Shown here piece after piece: positions 39,289 through 48,482 of a stretch of DNA of 64,000 nt. Below the pieces are notes generated by a model, which saw only the letters and a program-made list of their open reading frames with translations, was not told the DNA's origin and ran no database searches. How positions within the stretch are numbered: the first letter of the stretch is position 1; each line of letters opens with the position of its first letter. The DNA comes from Tahibacter amnicola (GTDB lineage: Bacteria > Pseudomonadota > Gammaproteobacteria > Xanthomonadales > Rhodanobacteraceae). The translations under genes were made by a program, and so were the position numbers. Location of the stretch: positions 6,103,465-6,167,464 of the forward strand of contig NZ_CP104694.1 of the NCBI RefSeq assembly GCF_025398735.1. The letters are read 5' to 3'.

Positions 39289-40035
39289 ATGAATGCACTG
39301 AACTGGGACTACTCCGCCCTCGCGACGCACTACGACAAACGCGCGCCCTACGCCACCGACGCCATCGATGCACTGGTCGCGGCACTGCAGCTGGACGCCA
39401 CCTGCGCCGTGGCCGACATCGGCGCGGGCACCGGTCGCCTGAGCCTTCCCCTGGCCGAACGCGGACTCACGGTCACCGCGGTCGAGCCCAATCCGCAGAT
39501 GCGCGCCATCGGCGAGCAGATCCGGCATCCACGGCTGCGCTTCGTCGATGGCTGCGGTGAAACGACGGGCCTGCCCGCCGGCGCATTCGGACTGGTGAGC
39601 TATGGGTCATCGTTCAACGTGCTCGATACCACCGCCGCGCTGGACGAGTCCTGCCGGCTGTTGCAGAACAACGGCGCCATTGCCCTGCTGTTCAATCATC
39701 GCGACCTGGAGGATCCGCTCCAGCGCGAGGTCGAAGCCGTGATCCGCCACCACGTGCCGGACTACGCCTATGGCAGCCGTCGCGACGATCCGACACCACG
39801 CATCGCGCAGCACGGCGGGTTCGGCACGGTGCAGTCGCTGTCGACGCGCTTCATCCACCGCACCAGTCGTGCCGACTTCATCGATGGTTTCCGCGCCCAT
39901 GCAACGCTGCTGCGCCAGGCCGGAGCAGCCCGCGCCGCCGTATTTGCCGGGCTGGAAGCGCTGCTGGCGGACCAGCCGGTTATCGACGTGCCATTCACTA
40001 CACGCGCCTGGTACGCGCACCGTCGGCCCTGCTGA
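39289..40035 (+). CDS. SAM-dependent methyltransferase of the phosphoramidate cluster
   Basis: Class I (Rossmann) methyltransferase, 248 aa. Motif I reads VADIGAGTGRLSLPLAERG, the acidic end of strand 2 is VTAVEPNPQMRAI, and the motif IV region is GAFGLVSYGSSFNVLD. The fold is clear but the substrate is not. In C. jejuni, putative methyltransferases sit next to Cj1418 and are thought to supply the O-methyl group of O-methyl phosphoramidate; I infer a similar role. Start 39289 (MNALNWDYSALATHYDKRAP) was chosen from a longer frame. Its last base is the first base of the next gene's start codon region (40035). Confidence 0.85.
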   Translation: MNALNWDYSALATHYDKRAPYATDAIDALVAALQLDATCAVADIGAGTGRLSLPLAERGLTVTAVEPNPQMRAIGEQIRHPRLRFVDGCGETTGLPAGAFGLVSYGSSFNVLDTTAALDESCRLLQNNGAIALLFNHRDLEDPLQREVEAVIRHHVPDYAYGSRRDDPTPRIAQHGGFGTVQSLSTRFIHRTSRADFIDGFRAHATLLRQAGAARAAVFAGLEALLADQPVIDVPFTTRAWYAHRRPC

Positions 40036-40802
40036 TGCAGGCGGTCATCCTCGCGGCCGGACGCGGTTCGCGCCTGGGCCAGCTCACGCGCAGGCGGCCC
40101 AAGGCCGCCCTGCGACTGGCTGGCCGGCGCCTCATCGACTGGCAATGCGCGGCATTGGAGGCCGCGGGTATCGACGCGATCCGCGCCGTCGCCGGACATG
40201 CCGGTGAGGCGTTGCACGCACCGACCGGCGTGCACGTTTTCCACAACGCCGACTGGTCCACTTCCGGACCCGTGGCTTCGCTCCTGTGCGGCCTGCCTGA
40301 TACCCCGCGCCAGCCGGTACTGATGGCCTATGGCGACGGCGTGTTTCATCCGGACCTGGCGCGGGCGCTGCGCCACTCGGATGCCGACATCGCCATCACG
40401 GTGGACCTGCGCTGGCACGCCCTGTGGAGTCGGCGTTTCACCGACGTGCTGGCCGATGCGGAAACGCTGAAGGTCGACGCTGGGCAGCTGGTTGCCATCG
40501 GCGCACGTCCGGCGCACGTGGACGACGTGCAGGCGCAGTTCACCGGCCTGCTGCGGCTTTCCCCTTCCGGATGGAAGATCGTACAGGACTTCGTCGGCGG
40601 CCTCTGCGTCGTCCGCCGCGCCAGCCTCGACACAACCTCGCTGCTGTCGGCACTGCTTGCCGAAGGCGTTGCCATCGAGGCGATTCCCGTCGAAGGACGC
40701 TGGTGCGAGGTCGACAGCGCCCGCGACCTGGCTCTGTACCGTCTCCTCGCCCGTCGCACGCCCGGCTGGAGCCACGACTGGCGCTGGCGGCATCCGTCAT
40801 GA
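40035..40802 (+). CDS. Putative CTP:phosphoglutamine cytidylyltransferase (Cj1416-like)
   Basis: Sugar-nucleotide-type nucleotidyltransferase, 255 aa. Signature VILAAGRGSRLGQLTRRRPK at the start, a metal-binding Asp in LMAYGDGVFHPDLA, and EVDSARDLALY near the end, as in phosphocholine cytidylyltransferases. C. jejuni Cj1416 transfers CMP from CTP to L-glutamine phosphate, giving CDP-L-glutamine; this protein has the matching family, size and neighbours. A sugar or choline substrate is possible on sequence alone. Overlaps the methyltransferase by 1 bp and the kinase by 4 bp (ATGA), so translation is coupled. Confidence 0.83.
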   Translation: MQAVILAAGRGSRLGQLTRRRPKAALRLAGRRLIDWQCAALEAAGIDAIRAVAGHAGEALHAPTGVHVFHNADWSTSGPVASLLCGLPDTPRQPVLMAYGDGVFHPDLARALRHSDADIAITVDLRWHALWSRRFTDVLADAETLKVDAGQLVAIGARPAHVDDVQAQFTGLLRLSPSGWKIVQDFVGGLCVVRRASLDTTSLLSALLAEGVAIEAIPVEGRWCEVDSARDLALYRLLARRTPGWSHDWRWRHPS

Positions 40803-41302
40803 GCGTCATCTGGATCACCGGGCTTGCCGGTGCCGGCAAGAGCACCCTGGCTGCCGCACTGGCTCTGCGTCTGCGCTCCGAAGGCCACGTCGTGCAGCTG
40901 ATCGACGGGGACCTCGTGCGACAGTCGCTGGGCCCACTCGGCAACGGCTACTCGCGCGAGGATCGGCTCGCCGTCGCCGGTCATATTGCCGCTCTTGCCC
41001 ATGCGTCCAGTCGCGCCGGCCAGGTCGCGGTGGTCGCCACGGTCTCGCTGTTCCAGGCCATCCATGCGCAGAACCGGGCTCGCAATGCCGACTATTTCGA
41101 AGTGCTGGTCAATGGTGCGCCGGGACGGCTGGCCCGCCGGGCGGCCGAACTGGCCGGCCGCGGCCCGCGCGTCGGTGCGGACATCCCGCCCGAGTTCCCC
41201 CTGAATCCGCACCTGGTGCTGGACAACCACGGCGATGGCGACGACGCCGTCGCGATGCTGGCCGACACCCTCCTGGACGAATGGAAGCGACGCCATGTTT
41301 GA
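40799..41302 (+). CDS. Putative cytidine diphosphoramidate kinase (APS-kinase-like, Cj1415-like)
   Basis: P-loop kinase of 167 aa resembling adenylylsulfate kinase. Walker A GLAGAGKST (residues 8-16), LIDGDLVRQSLGPLGNGYSR as in APS kinases, then SLFQAIHAQNRARN. It is shorter than sulfate-assimilation CysC proteins (about 200 aa) and lacks their C-terminal GIDDPYE region. No ATP sulfurylase or other cys gene is near. C. jejuni Cj1415 has the same form and phosphorylates the 3'-OH of cytidine diphosphoramidate. I infer that activity. Overlaps both neighbours (4 bp and 8 bp). Confidence 0.82.
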   Translation: MSVIWITGLAGAGKSTLAAALALRLRSEGHVVQLIDGDLVRQSLGPLGNGYSREDRLAVAGHIAALAHASSRAGQVAVVATVSLFQAIHAQNRARNADYFEVLVNGAPGRLARRAAELAGRGPRVGADIPPEFPLNPHLVLDNHGDGDDAVAMLADTLLDEWKRRHV

Positions 41303-42266
41303 TACACGTACACAGTTTCACGAATACCCGGACGTGGAGGGCTTCGCGCGCTACGACGTCGAGATCGCCTCCTCGGAAATGCCCAGTGGTGCTTCATGGC
41401 TGGCCAACTGCCTGCTGGAACTGGACGTGGCACTGTGGAAACCCTGGGGCGCCGACCTGCGCGAGGATTGGCAATCCCTGGGCGAACGCCGCTTCCGCTA
41501 CGTGCGCAGCGACGAAGCCTGGCGGCGCCTGCTGCCCAGCCTGGAGGCGGGCCGTGAGTTCCAGTTCCGCGCCACGCCGGTGCCGCGCATGACGCACGCC
41601 TGGCCCGGCACCTATGGCCCGGTCGCCCGGACGATCCTGTTCGTCCGCGATCCACGCGATGCGCTGCACTCCCTGTGGCACCGTGCGCGCCGCATCAAGC
41701 TGGTGCCGGCCGACGAATCCTTCGAGCGCTTCCTTGCGGATCCGTGGTTCCACTATCCGGTGAGCCGCGCGGACTACCTGGCGTTCTGGCTGCGCGTATG
41801 GCGCGTTGCGCTGGCCGGGCGCGAGCACCTCATCGTGCGCTACGAGGACTACCGGCGCGACGCGCTGGGCACACTGCAACGCGCCACCGCCTTCCTGGGG
41901 CTCACCGCCACACCCGCGCAGCTGCAGGCGGCCGTCGCGGCGTCGGACTACCAGGTCGCCCGCGAGGCCGAGGCCCGGCTGATCGACGCCGGCACCGTCG
42001 ATGCGGTGTTCAATCGCGCCGGATGTGCCGAGGAATGGCGGAGGGCTTTCGATCCCGACATGCACCGGGCCGTCGGCTCGCGCTTCGCGGCGCTCTACGA
42101 CTGGCTCGGCTATGCGCCGGACGCGAGCGGGCAGGCGCGTCCCGGGAAGGTCGTCGATCCGGCCTGGATCGATTCGATGCTCGTGGCGGCACAGGCCGAT
42201 CAATGGCCCGACGATCAGCGGGCGCGGTTGAGGTGCTACTTCACGGCAGCCTGCACCGGACCGTAG
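41295..42266 (+). CDS. Sulfotransferase-fold protein, candidate phosphoramidate transferase
   Basis: Sulfotransferase-family protein, 323 aa. The 5'-phosphate-binding loop is MPSGASWLANCLL (SGASW, residues 31-35). The 3'-phosphate site is ILFVRDPRDALHSLWH with Arg118 and Ser126 at the family's spacing of eight. Family members transfer sulfate from PAPS, a nucleotide with a 3'-phosphate. The preceding five genes predict 3'-phospho-CDP-amidate, which carries the same 3'-phosphate feature. I therefore infer that this enzyme moves the phosphoramidate group onto an unknown acceptor. An ordinary sulfotransferase remains possible. Last gene of the operon; starts 8 bp inside the kinase gene. Confidence 0.8.
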   Translation: MFDTRTQFHEYPDVEGFARYDVEIASSEMPSGASWLANCLLELDVALWKPWGADLREDWQSLGERRFRYVRSDEAWRRLLPSLEAGREFQFRATPVPRMTHAWPGTYGPVARTILFVRDPRDALHSLWHRARRIKLVPADESFERFLADPWFHYPVSRADYLAFWLRVWRVALAGREHLIVRYEDYRRDALGTLQRATAFLGLTATPAQLQAAVAASDYQVAREAEARLIDAGTVDAVFNRAGCAEEWRRAFDPDMHRAVGSRFAALYDWLGYAPDASGQARPGKVVDPAWIDSMLVAAQADQWPDDQRARLRCYFTAACTGP

Positions 42267-42487
42267 GCGCGCCACGGCCCGGCTACTGGCGTGGCGGCCC
42301 AGTCGGCGTAGGATGGGCGAGTCGTGCGGACCGGCTGGGGACGGGCCTCCAGCAGTGCGACCGTTTGCACCGCCGGTCGGCCGGGTTAGCACATTTGTGA
42401 ACCCGGTCGCTTCCCGTCTCCAACCGCGTCACAGTACGTGCGGCCCCGTGTGGGCGACGCTGGACGGGTTTCGGGGAGGAACCAATC

Positions 42488-44674
42488 ATGCGTAAGTGGA
42501 CCAGGCAGATCGTTGCCGCGGCGTCAGTGGTGCTGGGCTATTCAGCCGTCGCGCCGGCACAGCAATTGCCGCATCCCATTCTGTTTGTCACGCAGTACCC
42601 GCTGCCCTACGACTTTGCAGCGATCGGCTCGGTATTCGCCAATCACCGCGGGACGGTCAACGTCGTGGGGCGCGGCGGCGACCTCTACATCCGTTATCCG
42701 AACGGAACCTTGCGCAACCTGACCCAGGAAGCCGGCTTCGGCAATGCCGGCCAGCAGGGCGCGACATCCATCGCGGTGCGCGACCCCGCCGTATCGTGGG
42801 ACGGCACGAAAGCCGTATTTTCGATGGTCATCGGCGCGCCCACGCAGCAGTACCAGCTGATGGAGTCGTACTTCCAGCTGTACGAGGTCACAGGACTGGG
42901 TTCCGGCCAGACAGCCACTATCACAAAGGTAGCGAACCAGCCGCTCAACCGGAACAACGTCATGCCGGCCTACCTGTCGGACGGCAGCATCGTTTTCGCC
43001 AGCGACCGCACCCGCAACGGCGCGGCCCATCTGTATCCACAGCTGGACGAATACGAATCCACGCCCACCCCCACGGGCCTGTGGCGCCTGTATCCGGCAA
43101 CGGGACGGCTGGACCTGCTGGAGTATTCGGTGTCCGGCTCGTTCAACCCCATCGTCGACAGCTATGGCCGGATTGTCTTCACGCGTTGGGATCATCTCCA
43201 GCGCGACCAGCAGAACGATGCCACGGACAACCCCTACGGCGCCTTCAACTGGACGTCCGAGGCGCTCAATGCCGTCGCGACAACCGACCGCACGGAAGTC
43301 TATCCCGAGCAGCGCTACGCCGTTTCGAATCTCAACGGCCACACGATCAATCACTTTTTCCCCTGGACGATCAACCAGGACGGCACGGAAGAGGAAACAC
43401 TCAACCACGTCGGCCGGCACGAGCTGCACAGCTATTTCGATCGCAGCTTCAACAATGATCCGGCGCTGACCGAGTTCATTCCGCCGCAGAGCCGCCTGAA
43501 CATGCTCAACATGCTGCAGATGCGCGAAGACCCGACCACGCCGGGCCGCTACATCGGCATCGACGCGCCGGAGTTCTACACGCACGCCGCCGGCCAGATC
43601 ATCCGCATCGACGCCGCGCCCACGGTCAATCCGGCCACGATGACCGTGGCCTATCTCAATCCACGCAGCAGCACGCGGTTCTACGATTCGCCGGATGTAC
43701 CGCCGGCTGACTTCACCGGCCATTACCGCAATCCACTGCCCCTGTCGGATGGCCGCATGATCGCCGCGCATACCAGCGAGTCGCGCAGCGCCGGCAATGA
43801 CGGTACGCGCGCCAATCCGATCCCCCGCTACCAGTTCCGCCTGAAGCGCCTGGCGGCGGGCGCCGGCGGCTTCCTGGAACCGGTCGAGAATCTGACCGGC
43901 GGCATCACCAAGAATGTCAGCTATTGGGACCCGGATGTCCTGGTCAGCTACAACGGTCCCTTCTGGGAGCTGTCGCCAGTGGAAGTGCGCGCGCGCACCG
44001 CGCCGCCGTCCACCGCCACCGCGCTCAAGGCACCGGAGCAACAGGCATTCACCCTGGAGAACGTGGATGTGAATGCGTTCCGCGACTACCTGCGCGCCAA
44101 CCAGCTCGCCCTGATCGTGATGCGCAACGTCACCACGCGGGACAAGGCGGACAAGCAGCAACCCTTCAACCTGCGCGTCCCGGGCGGTACGCAGACCACC
44201 GCCAGCGGCGGCGGCCAGTTGTACGACATCGCGCATATGCAGTTCTTCCAGGGTGACCAGATTCGCGGCATGGGCGGCTCGGCCTCGCCGGCGGCGGGAC
44301 GGCGCGTATTGGCGCAGGTGATGCACGATCTGCCGACCCTGAAAGCCAATGCGGACCATGTCGCCGGGCCAGCCGGCAGCGTGCCGATCGCCAGCGATGG
44401 CTCGGTTGCCCTGTTCGTACCGGCGCAGCGCGCGATGGCCTGGCAGTCGACGGCGCCCAACGGAACGCCGGTCGTGCGGGAACGCTACTGGATCAATTTC
44501 CAGCCCGGCGAGATCCGCGCCTGCGACGGATGCCACGGCGTGAACCAGGTCAACCAGGCGACACCCGGCGGCACCGCCGCACAGAACACCGCGCTGGCCC
44601 TGCGCGAGCTCCTGGCACGGTGGCGCAACAAACAGGTCGACCTGATTTTCCACAACAGCATGGAAATGCGCTGA
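42488..44674 (+). CDS. Exported HzsA-like protein: TolB-type propeller plus single c-heme site
   Basis: Exported protein of 728 aa with a signal peptide (ending VAPAQ) and an excellent ribosome site (GGAGGA, nine bases before ATG). The N-terminal half carries WD40-like/TolB repeats (VMPAYLSDGSIVFASDRTRN, FNPIVDSYGRIVFTRWDH). The C-terminal half has one c-type heme motif, CDGCH (Cys679, Cys682, His683), in a segment typical of proteins annotated as hydrazine synthase alpha subunit-like. It is not evidence for anammox chemistry: the beta/gamma subunits and the second heme are absent. It ends DLIFHNSMEMR, a degenerate form of the LF.NGFE tag. The function is unknown, perhaps periplasmic redox. 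Convergent with rtcR. Confidence 0.8.
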   Translation: MRKWTRQIVAAASVVLGYSAVAPAQQLPHPILFVTQYPLPYDFAAIGSVFANHRGTVNVVGRGGDLYIRYPNGTLRNLTQEAGFGNAGQQGATSIAVRDPAVSWDGTKAVFSMVIGAPTQQYQLMESYFQLYEVTGLGSGQTATITKVANQPLNRNNVMPAYLSDGSIVFASDRTRNGAAHLYPQLDEYESTPTPTGLWRLYPATGRLDLLEYSVSGSFNPIVDSYGRIVFTRWDHLQRDQQNDATDNPYGAFNWTSEALNAVATTDRTEVYPEQRYAVSNLNGHTINHFFPWTINQDGTEEETLNHVGRHELHSYFDRSFNNDPALTEFIPPQSRLNMLNMLQMREDPTTPGRYIGIDAPEFYTHAAGQIIRIDAAPTVNPATMTVAYLNPRSSTRFYDSPDVPPADFTGHYRNPLPLSDGRMIAAHTSESRSAGNDGTRANPIPRYQFRLKRLAAGAGGFLEPVENLTGGITKNVSYWDPDVLVSYNGPFWELSPVEVRARTAPPSTATALKAPEQQAFTLENVDVNAFRDYLRANQLALIVMRNVTTRDKADKQQPFNLRVPGGTQTTASGGGQLYDIAHMQFFQGDQIRGMGGSASPAAGRRVLAQVMHDLPTLKANADHVAGPAGSVPIASDGSVALFVPAQRAMAWQSTAPNGTPVVRERYWINFQPGEIRACDGCHGVNQVNQATPGGTAAQNTALALRELLARWRNKQVDLIFHNSMEMR

Positions 44675-44675
44675 T

Positions 44676-44721
44676 CACGCGTCCGCCGGCGGCAGCCTAC
44701 CAAGGCTCCGCCGGCCGCGTG
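44676..44721. terminator. Long hairpin between convergent HzsA-like gene and rtcR
   Basis: Nested stems CACGCG/CGCGTG, GCCGGCGG/CCGCCGGC and AGCCT/AGGCT fold 44676-44721 into one hairpin. CTACGTCTTTTG follows on the + strand, a weak U-tract. It fills the whole gap between the two stop codons. Confidence 0.6.
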
Positions 44722-46314
<1,593 letters not shown>

Positions 46315-46406
46315 ATACAGAATGATAAACAGGCTATCTCATGGGCGCCAAATTTCCGCAGAACACTGGTCGACGCATCCACGAATTTCAATAATAAAAT
46401 CTTTAC

Positions 46407-46419
46407 CATCAATACGTTA
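46407..46419 (+). promoter_or_regulatory. Possible IHF site upstream of rsr
   Basis: CATCAATACGTTA matches the IHF consensus WATCAANNNNTTR at 12 of 13 fixed or allowed positions. It lies about 20 bp upstream of the -24 element, within an AT-rich patch (46380-46430), where IHF would bend DNA for RtcR-sigma-54 contact. Prediction only. Confidence 0.4.
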
Positions 46420-46437
46420 CGAATACTCCCGCCCGGT

Positions 46438-46453
46438 TGGCACGACTGCTGCT
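46438..46453 (+). promoter_or_regulatory. Sigma-54 promoter of rsr-yrlA-rtcBA
   Basis: TGGCACGACTGCTGCT matches the -24/-12 consensus TGGCAC-N5-TTGCW: GG (46439-46440) and GC (46451-46452) are exactly 10 bases apart. It lies 32 bp before the rsr start codon and is divergent from rtcR, whose product carries the GAYTGA loop. Confidence 0.85.
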
Positions 46454-46484
46454 CTATGTCAGCCGTCGAAAGGGAGAACGTATC

Positions 46485-48038
46485 ATGGCAAATCAGCAGC
46501 TCTTCGCCAGCCGGCGTGGCGCCTTTGTTCCGGCTGCTAACACCACCAACGAGGCCGGTGGCGCCGCCTACCAGCGTGACGCCGTGGCCGCCCTCGCGGT
46601 CTATGCCGCAACCGGATGCCTGAACGGCGTGTTCTACGCCGATGCCCAGACCCAGCTGGCGCAGGTATTGCGGCTCTGCGAGGCGGTGCCGACTGAGTTC
46701 GTGGCCAGGACCGCGCTGTATGCGCGTCAGAACGCCTATATGAAGGACATGCCGGCCTTGCTGCTGGCACACCTGGCCCAGCGTGACGGCGCCCTGTGCG
46801 AGAAGATTTTTGACCGGGTGGTCGACAACGGACGGATGTTGCGTAACTTCGTGCAGATCGTGCGCAGCGGCGTGACGGGACGGAAGTCCCTCGGAACGCG
46901 GCCCAAGCGGCTGGTGCGCCAATGGCTGGAACGGGCGTCGGTGGACCAGATTCTCGCCGCGGCGGTCGGCCAGAGCCCGTCGCTGGCGGACGTGATCCGG
47001 ATGGTCCATCCCAGGCCGCAGGACGCGGAGCGGGAAGCACTATACGCCTGGCTGATCGACCGGCCGTACAAAGCGGAAGCGTTGCCGGCGAAGGTGCAGG
47101 CTTACGAGACGTTCAAGCAGAACCACGAGGGCGACGTTCCGGATGTTCCGTTCCTGTTCCTGACCAACCTGCCGTTGACGGATGCCCACTGGACAGCAAT
47201 CGCCCGGCGCGCCTCCTGGCAGACCGCGCGGATGAACCTCAACACGTTCCAGCGTCACGGCGTGTTTGCCAAGCCTGACGATGTCGGGCACCTGGCGGCG
47301 AAACTGCGTGATCCGGCCCATGTGGCCCGGGCCCGCGCATTTCCCTACCAGCTGTTCGCCGCCTGGAACGCGATCACCGGCGATATGCCGCAACCGCTAC
47401 GCGATGCGTTGCAGGATGCGATGGAGCTGGCGACGCAGAACGTGCCGGTCCTGGCGGGCAATGTGGTGGTCGCGGTGGACGTGTCTGGATCGATGTCTTC
47501 GCCCGTGACGGGTAACCGGCCGGGCTCGACGACGAAGATGCGGTGTGTCGACGTCGCAGCGCTCATCGCGGCGTGCGTGAAGCGGAAGAACCCGTCGGCG
47601 CGGGTGATCCCGTTCAACACGCAGGTGGTGTCTGTCACGCTCAATCCGCGCGACAGCATCACCACGCAGGCCACGACATTGGCGAACGCGCTCGGCGGCG
47701 GCACCACGGTCAGTGCGCCGCTGGCCCGGCTCAACGCCGAGAAGGCGATGGTGGATACGCTCATCATCGTCTCGGATAACCAGAGCTGGGCGGATACATG
47801 CAAGGTCGCTGCGACGGCAACGATGAAGGAATGGAGCACGATCAAGCACCGCTGCCCCGGCGCGAAGCTGGTCTGTATCGACCTGCAGCCGTACATGACG
47901 AGCCAGACCGTGGAATCGGCTGACGTGCTGCATGTCGGTGGATTCAGCGACGCGGTGTTCGATGTACTGGGCACCGTGGCGTCCAATGGACTGGACATGG
48001 CCAGCTGGAAGCAGCGGATCGAACGCATCTCGTTGTAA
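46485..48038 (+). CDS. rsr: Ro60-like TROVE domain protein (Rsr)
   Basis: Bacterial Ro60 orthologue, 517 aa, a ring-shaped RNA-binding protein that works with Y RNAs in RNA quality control. The HEAT-like TROVE domain spans about 1-340 (FVARTALYARQNAYMKDMPAL, RNFVQIVRSGVTGRKSLGTR, RMNLNTFQRHGVF). The vWA domain follows with a MIDAS motif, VVVAVDVSGSMSSPV, and TLIIVSDNQSWAD. Start 46485 has AAGGGAG nine bases upstream and follows a sigma-54 promoter. The two Y-like RNAs and rtcB lie just downstream on the same strand. Confidence 0.95.
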   Translation: MANQQLFASRRGAFVPAANTTNEAGGAAYQRDAVAALAVYAATGCLNGVFYADAQTQLAQVLRLCEAVPTEFVARTALYARQNAYMKDMPALLLAHLAQRDGALCEKIFDRVVDNGRMLRNFVQIVRSGVTGRKSLGTRPKRLVRQWLERASVDQILAAAVGQSPSLADVIRMVHPRPQDAEREALYAWLIDRPYKAEALPAKVQAYETFKQNHEGDVPDVPFLFLTNLPLTDAHWTAIARRASWQTARMNLNTFQRHGVFAKPDDVGHLAAKLRDPAHVARARAFPYQLFAAWNAITGDMPQPLRDALQDAMELATQNVPVLAGNVVVAVDVSGSMSSPVTGNRPGSTTKMRCVDVAALIAACVKRKNPSARVIPFNTQVVSVTLNPRDSITTQATTLANALGGGTTVSAPLARLNAEKAMVDTLIIVSDNQSWADTCKVAATATMKEWSTIKHRCPGAKLVCIDLQPYMTSQTVESADVLHVGGFSDAVFDVLGTVASNGLDMASWKQRIERISL

Positions 48039-48105
48039 GCGGGCCCTGCCCGCAACAGGTACCGCGACGGGAGAGCCCGTCGCGGCGGAGGAACAAGACG
48101 TTTTC

Positions 48106-48231
48106 GCGGTGAATGCCGGTGGAACTACAGACTATGAATCTCCAGGTCGCGGGTTCGACTCCCGTCGCCGCCGGGCAACCGGCGCGTAGCTCAGTGGCAG
48201 AGCAGGAAGTTTCACCCCTTTTTGTCACCGC
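48106..48231 (+). ncRNA. YrlA (Y RNA-like), copy 1, with permuted tRNA-like module
   Basis: Ends pair as GCGGTGA (48106-48112) with TCACCGC (48225-48231), then GGTGGAAC (48118-48125) with GTTTCACC (48209-48216), the expected Ro-binding stem. Inside is a tRNA-like module in permuted order: T-arm GCGGG-TTCGACT-CCCGT (48149-48165), an acceptor-like hairpin capped by a GCAA tetraloop (48166-48186), and D-arm GCTC-AGTGGCA-GAGC (48189-48203). There is no anticodon arm. ACTTTTTTT follows the closing stem and may serve as a terminator or processing site. It starts about 70 bp after the rsr stop. Confidence 0.88.
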
Positions 48232-48263
48232 ACTTTTTTTGATGTAGGGCAACACACTTTTTC

Positions 48264-48391
48264 GCGGCGAATGCCGGTGGAACTACAGCCTTGATGCTCC
48301 TGGTCGCGGGTTCGAGTCCCGCCACCCTCGCAGCCGCGCGGGTGTAGCTCAGTCGGTAGAGTAGGATGTTTCACCTAAACCTTGTCGCCGC
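48264..48391 (+). ncRNA. YrlA (Y RNA-like), copy 2, with permuted tRNA-like module
   Basis: Same design as copy 1, 32 bp downstream. The closing stem GCGGCGA (48264-48270) / TCGCCGC (48385-48391) differs from copy 1 at one base pair with both partners changed (T-A to C-G), which supports the fold. GGTGGAAC (48276-48283) pairs with GTTTCACC (48368-48375). T-arm GCGGG-TTCGAGT-CCCGC (48306-48322), acceptor-like hairpin 48323-48344 with AGCC loop, D-arm GCTC-AGTCGGTA-GAGT (48347-48362). No U-run follows, so it may read through into rtcB. The rest of 48039-48482 (leader, 32-bp spacer, 91-bp rtcB leader) holds no other feature. Confidence 0.88.
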
Positions 48392-48482
48392 ACTCTTCGG
48401 GTCGATGGGCATGACAGGCACGACGGATACAGAACATCCGGTCTCGCACGCCACATCGGCCAGCACGAAAGGATGAAATCAG

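Noticed and set aside
40799-42266. Sulfate activation and sulfation pair (APS kinase plus sulfotransferase)
   Set aside because: No ATP sulfurylase or cys genes nearby, the kinase is short, and the neighbours are glutamine-kinase-, cytidylyltransferase- and CDP-amidate-hydrolase-like. Phosphoramidate synthesis explains all six genes.
42542-44653. Long open frame on the - strand opposite the HzsA-like gene
   Set aside because: The + strand frame has a ribosome site, signal peptide and CxxCH motif; the - strand frame has none and is a shadow.
42488-44674. Hydrazine synthase and anammox metabolism
   Set aside because: Only a distant alpha-subunit-like protein with one heme is present, with no beta/gamma subunits or hydrazine dehydrogenase; similar proteins are common in unrelated bacteria.
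48149-48203. Possible tRNA gene(s), from canonical T-arm and D-arm sequences
   Set aside because: The arms occur in the reverse order (T before D), there is no anticodon arm, and the acceptor strands are closed by a tetraloop. They belong to the YrlA RNAs.
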